A stretch of DNA of 64,000 nt, taken from Liquidambar formosana. Its lineage: Eukaryota; Streptophyta; Magnoliopsida; Saxifragales; Altingiaceae. The stretch is from NCBI GenBank assembly GCA_039720395.1, contig CM077826.1:35678790-35742789 (forward strand), written 5' to 3'. Numbering within the stretch: position 1 is the first letter of the stretch; every line of letters starts with the position of its first letter. This document shows positions 58,374-64,000 of this stretch, piece after piece. The notes under the pieces were generated by a model, which was not told the DNA's origin, did not search any database, and was given only the letters and a program-made list of their open reading frames with translations. Position numbers and translations under genes: made by a program.

Positions 58374-59065
58374 GCCATGTCATCCTCAGCCCATTTTTGA
58401 CCCCTTTCGGCTTCCAAATGTGTTTCAGGGCTCAAATCAACTCCGATTTTGACGAAACGAAAGCCAAAACAACCGTGTTTCGAAGGGGAATGAGGGCAAG
58501 AAACCCTAGCCATGGCTGCATGGTTGGGTCCTACAAAGGTGGTTAACCGCTATGCCTCACCATCGCTTAGCTTAGGTATGCACATAGGGTTGCACCGAAT
58601 GCTTTCCAATTCGAAATTCAACCTCCCTAAACACATTTGGGGATGAAATTAAGACTAATCAAGGTCGAATGAGTAGTCATAGAGTGAAAATCATGAACCA
58701 ATTCGGGCTAACCCAAAGTAGGTCTCTTAGCCAACCTGAGCCTTGTTGAGCCATTCTAATCCCGAACCTTCAATTCATCAAATTGAACCCATAAATACCT
58801 CGAATGCAACCATATGAACTCCAATTGGAAACTTGGAGATCATTTCAAGGTCAAATGGAAAGTTTGTGACCAAAAAGACGATTATGCCCCTCAAGTCACA
58901 AAAGTTCTTATTAACCCTCAAGATCAACTCCAAATCGAACCAAAATTCATACACACCATCCTTAGGACCCTAGAAACTCAATGCAAAAGACTAGACTCAA
59001 AAAGGAAACAAAAAGACACATGCAATGACAAACCCTAGCTAAGGTGGCAAAAATGGGGTGTGATA

Positions 59066-59108
59066 GAAGTCCCTCATTGGTGAGCAAGTTTCACTTGTGA
59101 ACCAATGA
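59066..59108 (-). promoter_or_regulatory. Putative polypurine tract and adjacent hairpin, element D
   Basis: Minus strand AATGAGGGACTTC abuts the LTR. Next to it CATTGGT pairs with ACCAATG and CAAGT pairs with ACTTG. Same arrangement as 5807-5848. Confidence 0.5.
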
Positions 59109-59280
59109 CCAAAAGAGCAACCCATTTTTGCCCGGGGAATTGATTTCATCAAGACCCACTGGGGAAAAGATAGTGATCATATCATTAAATTCTTCAAATT
59201 CATCATACACAAGCACAAAGGTACTGCTCATAAGTTCTACAGAACTCTTCTCATACTGTATACCAGTTTCACTGAGGGGA
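59109..59280. other. Unique and degenerate sequence before the 80-bp array, element D
   Basis: It contains a degenerate first unit near 59255-59280 (ATACCAGTTTCACTGAGG). I see nothing else in it. The short open frames on both strands have no recognisable product. Confidence 0.5.
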
Positions 59281-59935
59281 CAAGATAAGGTATCCACAGC
59301 TTACATCGAACTTCGTTCGATGAAAGGTCTTCTCATACTACACCAATGGCTCTGGTGAATAATACGAGGTATCCATAGCTTACATCAAATTTGCGTTCGA
59401 TGAAAGGTCTTCCCATACTATACCAGTCATGCTGGTGAATAATACGAGGTATCTATAGCTTACACCGAATCTGCGTTCGATGAAAGGTCTTCCTATACTA
59501 CGCCAATGGCTCTGGCGAATAATACGAGGTATCCATAGCTTACACCGAATCTGCGTTCGATGAAAGGTCTTCCCATACTACACCAGTGACATTGGTGAAT
59601 AATACGAGGTATCTATAGTTTACACCGAATCTGCGTTCGATGAAAGGTCTTCCCATACTACACCAGTGACACTGGTGAATAATACGAGGTATCCATAGCT
59701 TACACCGAATCTGCGTTCGATGAAAGGTCTTCCCATACTACACCAGTGACACTGGTGAATAATACGAGGTATCCATAGCTTACACCGAATCTGCGTTCGA
59801 TGAAAGGTCTTCCCATACTACACCAGTGACACTGGTGAATAATACGAGGTATCCATAGCTTACACCGAATCTGCGTTCGATGAAAGGTCTTCCCATACTA
59901 CACCAGTGACACTGGTGAATAATACGAGGTAAAAC
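59281..59935 (-). repeat. 80-bp tandem array in the element D 3' untranslated region
   Basis: Eight full units with an exact 80-bp period (TGAAAGGTCT at 59321, 59401, 59481, 59561, 59641, 59721, 59801, 59881). Each holds a hairpin: CACCAGTG with CACTGGTG in most, ACCAG with CTGGT at 59422-59436, CGCCA with TGGCG at 59501-59517. A second short stem, CGAA with TTCG, lies in each unit. The later units are identical and the early ones vary, so recent expansion is from the right. Confidence 0.95.
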
Positions 59936-60375
59936 TATGCCATCAAGGCTATCTCAAAATATGAAAAAGATACATCCTTCTCATATTCAAATCATCAAGG
60001 TTATCACGAGAAGGATCGCGTCCCTCTCATGTTCAAACCATCAAGGTTATCATTCAAATGTCAAGGTAATTCACGTAACACGAGAAAGATCACATCCTTC
60101 TCTTGCTCAAATCATCAAGGTAAACACATACCACGGGAAAGATTGCATCTTTCGAGTTATCAAGGTAAACATGTGACATGAGAAAGATTGCATCCTTCTT
60201 ATATCAAACTCTCAAGGTGAACACATAGCATAAGAAAGATCGCGTCCTTCTCATAATCAAACCATCAAGGTAAATACAAATCATGGGAAAGATTGCATCT
60301 TTCAAGTCATCAAGGTAAGCATGTAATCATGAGAAAGATTGCATCTTTCTCTCACTAAGTCATCAAGACAAAGGT
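59936..60375 (-). repeat. ~50-bp degenerate repeat with GAGAAAGAT hairpins, element D
   Basis: About eight units of GAGAAAGAT, a 3-5 nt loop and ATCTTTCTC or a variant, separated by TCAAAYCATCAAGGTAA. The best is a perfect 9-bp stem near 60331-60351. In several units the flanking base pairs vary and many pairs are G-U. No gene is seen. Confidence 0.75.
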
Positions 60376-60795
60376 AAGATTCTACCTACCAACACTCAAC
60401 AATCTCATCAAGTCATCTCACATGGAGGCTATTCATGCCTCAATTCGAACATCAACTCATATAGGAAACACAATTATCTTATGAAAGCAATCATTCATAT
60501 GCATGTAGGGAAGGTATCTTTATCCCAAATAACAACGAATCATAGTGACATAGGAGGGAATTCATCCCTAATGATCAAAAATCATATGCATAGAGAGTGT
60601 TGTTCAACCCTATTAGCATGCCATGCCCACACAAGGGCCACCAATGCAATCTATTTCAAAACCATTTCATGTCAAACAATGTCAAGGTATTCACTCATTT
60701 TTCAACTCAAAACAAGCTTGAGATTTCATCTCAAAGAGGGTTCGACAGCACGAATAGGCGAGCAAAAGCCGAACGAGCACGACGGAGCGAGCAAG
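60376..60795. other. Spacer before the cargo-gene promoter, element D
   Basis: No repeat or convincing gene. It occupies the same position as 7791-8058 of element B and resembles it loosely. Confidence 0.45.
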
Positions 60796-60875
60796 GGAGG
60801 CTGACCACCTGGCTGCTGGTGGCTTGCCGCCCAAGCCCAGGTGGCTTGCCGCCCCATGCTGGGCGGTTACCCGAG
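60796..60875. repeat. Palindromic cassette upstream of the element D cargo gene
   Basis: The right arm GGTTACCCGAGG is intact; the left arm has decayed to GGAGGCTGACCACC. GGTGGCTTGCCGCC is repeated inside (60818-60831, with a near copy at 60840-60853). It lies about 300 bp before the first ATG of the gene at 61173. Confidence 0.65.
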
Positions 60876-61172
60876 GCTGGTGCTGCCCAGTTTGAGGGTT
60901 TTTAAACCCTTGACCCCCCATTTGTGCATTCAAGCCTCCAAGCTCAAATTTGAGAGCTTCTCTCTCTAGAAACTCACTCCATCCTTCTCCAAATTCTCAC
61001 ATACACATTCTCAATCAAAGTTGCACTTTCAATTCAAGTTGTGTGCATGAAATAGCATCAAGAACAAGCCATTCAACAACAAAAACAAGCATCAATCATC
61101 AAGTTGCAAGATCAAATTCATCATCTTTCTTATCAAACCCATTTTTCTCACATACAAGCTCAACCATCATCA
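60876..61172 (+). promoter_or_regulatory. Putative promoter and 5' untranslated region of the element D cargo gene
   Basis: A TTTTTAAACCC motif (60898-60908) sits where A and B have their TATA box, followed by TTGACC. The rest is CA/TC-rich and unstructured. The start and length of the transcript are inferred only from position. Confidence 0.4.
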
Positions 61173-63807
61173 ATGGCTTCTAGCAATGATTCCAACATCA
61201 AGTATCCATATTATGTGATCAAGAATACATACAAGGCACCAATCTATGATGAATCCCAAGACAAGGTGTTGCTTGAACCCAAGAAGCATCTCTCATACCT
61301 CCATTCCCAATATGAGGTTAGTTCTTCCCAACTTAACATGTTTATCATGAAATCTTGATTTCTATTGGATAAAATGCATTCCCATGATCTTCTTTTGATT
61401 GTTTCTATCATTGTTAAGCCAAGTTCATTGATTTGGCAAGGATTGAATGTGTAAAAAGCTTGTTTCCCAATGCTTGAGAAAAGATGCCCACCAAGTGTTT
61501 GATAAAATGCCAAAGAGACAAAAACATGTTCAATTCTTGAAAAATCAATTGGTTTGCATTGTAGTACAAAGTCAAATGGCCTTGGCAAGGATTTGGTATA
61601 CAAAATCTTTCATTTCAATGCTTGAAAACAAGTTACACACTAAGTGTTTGATAAAATGCCCGAAAGGCAAAACCATGTTCAATCCTTACAAAATCAATGA
61701 ATTTGAATACACAAAGTCATGGGCATTCATTTCTAATTCATTTCATGAATCAAAACCCATATTTTAAAACTTTTGGAAAACCATTTGAAATCAATTACCA
61801 AAGTATGCCCAATATCCCTATGTTTTCAATGCTAACTCAATACACAATCCTTTGACATAGCCCGACTTCTAAAGTCTCCGTACAAAGACATCAATAAAGG
61901 GGCTCATCTCATGGTGGAGACATATGGAACATGCCCAACCACGTGCTCGCAAGATAGTAAAGAAGGCGGGTTTTGGGCCCTTCCTAGATGCTCTATGGAA
62001 CGAGCAATGGGATAGGCAAGCATTGTTTGCCTTGACAGAGCTATGGTGGGACACCACCAACACTTTCCATTTTAGCTTCGAGGAGATGACCATGACTCCT
62101 AAGGACTTTACCATGATAACTGGGTTGAGCTTGAAAGGCAAGCGCTTGGAATACTACGAACAAGCCAACATGGATCAGAACTACATAGTAGCTCTACTCG
62201 GGGTTAAAGCGGAATTAAGCCCAAAAGGTGTGCGCCGTACTTGGCTCAACAACACCTTTGTCATTGTGAAAGAGAGTGAGGGGACGGATCCCCAATACAT
62301 TGTGAGAGCTTTCTTGCTCTACATGATTTCATGTACCTTCTTTGCGGGCACCAATGACATGGCTCGACTAGAATTGCTAGCTAACATGGAGGATGTGAAC
62401 AAAATTGGGAGATACAATTGGGGTGGGGTTGCTTTTGCAACCATGTATCGCTCCATGACTGACATGTCCCGAGGAGTTGCAAAGAACTTTGGGGGACTTC
62501 CTTTCGTTTGGGAGGTAACAAAGAACATTCAATTCTCTATTATTTCCCGAAACTTGACTTGTACATGATTTCCTCTATTTGATTGATTTTCCACAGATAT
62601 GGTACTACGAGTACCTGAACATGTGCCGCCCAACTCTTGCTAGTGATGCCATGTCATGGCCCATCCTTCAGAATTACGCTCCTTCTTGCTTGGCTACAAG
62701 AGCCTCCAACCGACATGATTATGCCCATGCAAGGGCATATCTTGCCAGCTTGACTGCAGATATGGTAGAATCTTTCTTTCTCTTTTTATCTTTTTTTATC
62801 TTTTTTCTCATTTCTCATTTCAAACTCAACAGGTGGAATGGGATCCATGGAGGCTGTGGGAGCATAGGCTTCCCGAGAAGTACTCCTCTTGTTTGGAGTT
62901 GACAAGCAAATGGGTCCTTTTTGAAGGCCCCACAGGTAGAAGCTGGTATCTTGGGGAGCGAGTCCTGAGACAAGTCCACGGAAATATGAATGCAGCTGTG
63001 ACACCTTCCATGCCACCAAAGAACATGAGGCATACTAACCACCTAGTGGGGGATGAACTAGAAGAGGCTCTGAGGGGATGGGACGCTGAGGGATTCACCT
63101 CCCCTCGCATAGAATACACTGCCTTCTGTCGACAATATCTGATGAATCCTAGGGTCACTAGTCTACCACCTCAAGGAGTGAGCTCCCCAAACTCTTAAAC
63201 TCTTTTTTAAGATCATAAGAAAGACTCCACTTGACAAGCATTTGAATTTCAGGGTCGACGGGCAAGGGGACACAGCTCCACAGTTGGATCTGCCACTAGG
63301 ATGACTTACAATGACGAGGATGATGACCTTGAAGGAAATCAACCTCCACCCCTCCCACAACTAAATTGGTATGTGAACTTGTGCAGTGGGACGAAATTTG
63401 TGAAGACTGACATTACCTATCCACCATTCGATGAGTATCCCAAGATCGATCCCTATTATGAGAATGTGAGTTCTAAACTCTTACCTTCTAGGAATTCAAT
63501 TCTTTCATTATTATTAACCATGTCTATACTCTCCTAGGTTCCACGGGAGTACGCCTAGGAATGCATTGAACTCAATGAAGGATTGAGGAGGGATCTTGTG
63601 CGAATGAGTTTAGAGAATTCAATTCTAGAAGCACGCTTAAATCCCCAAGTAAGCGATCATCTTTATCAACTGTCAACTAGGATTGGCACCATTACCCCAC
63701 TAACTCATTATCTTTCTTTGCAGCAGGCATCATCATCTCATCCACCACAGGATATGCCCCCTTATAGAGCACCTCGTTCAGGATATGATGGAGCTGGGCC
63801 AAGTTGA
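61173..63807 (+). pseudogene. Seven-exon antisense plant-mobile-domain gene in element D, one stop
   Basis: Model with every intron in phase 0: exons 61173-61316, 61888-62514, 62597-62764, 62833-63177, 63253-63465, 63538-63648, 63724-63807, about 563 residues. Donors and acceptors: GAG|GTTAGT, GAG|GTAACA, CCACAG|AT, ATG|GTAGAA, CAACAG|GT, GGA|GTGAGC, TTTCAG|GG, AAT|GTGAGT, CTCCTAG|GT, CAA|GTAAGC, TTTGCAG|CA. Exon 2 holds the plant-mobile-domain core: 'IKGLISWWRHMEHAQPRAR', 'LTELWWDTTNTFHFSFEEM', 'TMITGLSLKG', 'WLNNTF', 'YNWGGVAFATMYRSM'. Exon 4 has 'WDPWRLWEHRLPEKY'. The tail is Pro-rich. The only break is TAG at 63556-63558 in exon 6. The exon 1/exon 2 junction is the least certain. The gene runs antisense to element D, like the intronless cargo of A and B. 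Function is unknown; host relatives of this domain act in silencing and genome stability. Confidence 0.75.
61430..61700. repeat. Imperfect ~150-bp duplication within intron 1 of the element D cargo gene
   Basis: TTGGCAAGGATT starts both units (61433 and 61580) and GTGTTTGATAAAATGCC ends the shared block in both (61496 and 61648). In one frame each unit encodes VFDKMP followed by K/E-R, which resembles a pentatricopeptide-repeat turn. Too short to call a gene. Confidence 0.6.
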
Positions 63808-64000
63808 AAGAGAAGGCCCACAGGAAATCATTGAGTTTCACTCACCTCTTGTTAGGAATGTTGGAACCTTTCTATCTATCTTGTTATGTACTAATTAGGA
63901 ATTTCAATTCCCAACCTTGAACCCTTATTATGGATACTTGATGAATCTATGTTGAACTTTATTGCAATGATATGATCTTGCATTGTGTGAAAAATGGGCT
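63808..64000 (+). other. Sequence after the element D cargo gene
   Basis: AT-rich, probably the 3' untranslated region of the plus-strand gene. By analogy with A and B the pol/cargo junction should follow, but no A/T tract or pol end is reached before the window stops. Confidence 0.4.

Larger units (their letters stand above)
56729..59065 (-). repeat. Element D 3' LTR, partial (broken by element E)
   Basis: Diverged Ogre-like LTR sharing blocks with B (AATCTGGACAGAATT, CATCCACTAAGCATGC, and the U3 end GACGATTATGCCCCTCAAGT). It ends GTGTGATA at 59065, so the terminal CA has become TA. TATA box 58099-58106, palindromic cassette 58294-58373, tandem duplication 57485-57848. The U5 part lies left of E, out of sight. 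Confidence 0.85.
56729..64000 (-). mobile_element. Element D, Ogre-like Ty3/gypsy, 3' end only
   Basis: In element order from right to left: antisense cargo gene (61173-63807), promoter cassette, two hairpin-rich tandem arrays, polypurine region, and 3' LTR. This matches the 3' half of element B, so pol should lie just beyond the right edge of the window. None of the D pol is visible here. Confidence 0.8.

Noticed and set aside
57765..58546. Several 60-80 codon frames in LTR D
   Set aside because: No domain, no conservation in related LTRs, and they overlap TATA and palindrome sequence.
59281..59935. CRISPR-like regular repeat
   Set aside because: The 80-bp units are nearly identical throughout, with no variable spacers, and lie in a plant retrotransposon 3' UTR.

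Overview
This window is repetitive plant nuclear DNA made almost entirely of nested LTR retrotransposons. I found no ordinary host gene, tRNA or rRNA. A flowering plant is indicated by Ogre-like (Tat clade) Ty3/gypsy elements with an archaeal-type RNase H, a tRNA-Arg primer site and a gag-pro/RT intron, by a Ty1/copia element and a chromovirus-like element with initiator-Met primer sites, and by plant-mobile-domain / DUF7745-type cargo genes. I cannot name the species. A 100-N run at 38183-38282 marks an assembly gap of unknown size.

Layout, from insertion boundaries (TG..CA ends plus 5-bp target duplications). Element A is the oldest (Ogre-like, minus strand; 1-3203, 29979-32346, 35791-38182). 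It carries nonsense mutations and is split twice: by solo LTR G (32347-35790, duplication ATACC) in gag, and by complete element B (3204-29978, duplication GTTAT) in pol. B is Ogre-like on the minus strand, with LTRs at 3204-5806 and 27375-29978. Its gag is split by copia element C (15363-25374, plus strand, duplication GTCTT). Right of the gap lies Ogre-like element E (38283-56728, minus), with an intact gag-pro and a pol truncated by the gap. The 5' LTR of E is interrupted by F (47568-56338, duplication ATTTG), a chromovirus-like element with no coding capacity. E itself sits in the LTR of Ogre-like element D (56729-64000), of which we see part of the 3' LTR, the 3' untranslated region and an antisense multi-exon gene.

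How the parts work together: each Ogre-like element makes Gag-protease from one ORF. Reverse transcriptase, two RNase H domains and integrase are reached by removing a ~171-nt intron whose donor overlaps the gag stop codon. In A, B and D a plant-mobile-domain-like gene with its own promoter lies antisense between pol and the 3' LTR. Next to it, in B and D, are tandem arrays in the 3' untranslated region.

The most striking signal is recurrent hairpins whose stems change sequence while staying paired: the 93-bp array of B (5930-7790), the leader of C (four hairpins, three with an identical 17-nt loop), the 80-bp array of D (59281-59935), a short array in G, and a stem bracketing the A/T tract at the pol/cargo junction. 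A separate palindromic cassette bounded by CTCGGGTGACC and its complement recurs at five sites beside LTR or cargo-gene promoters.
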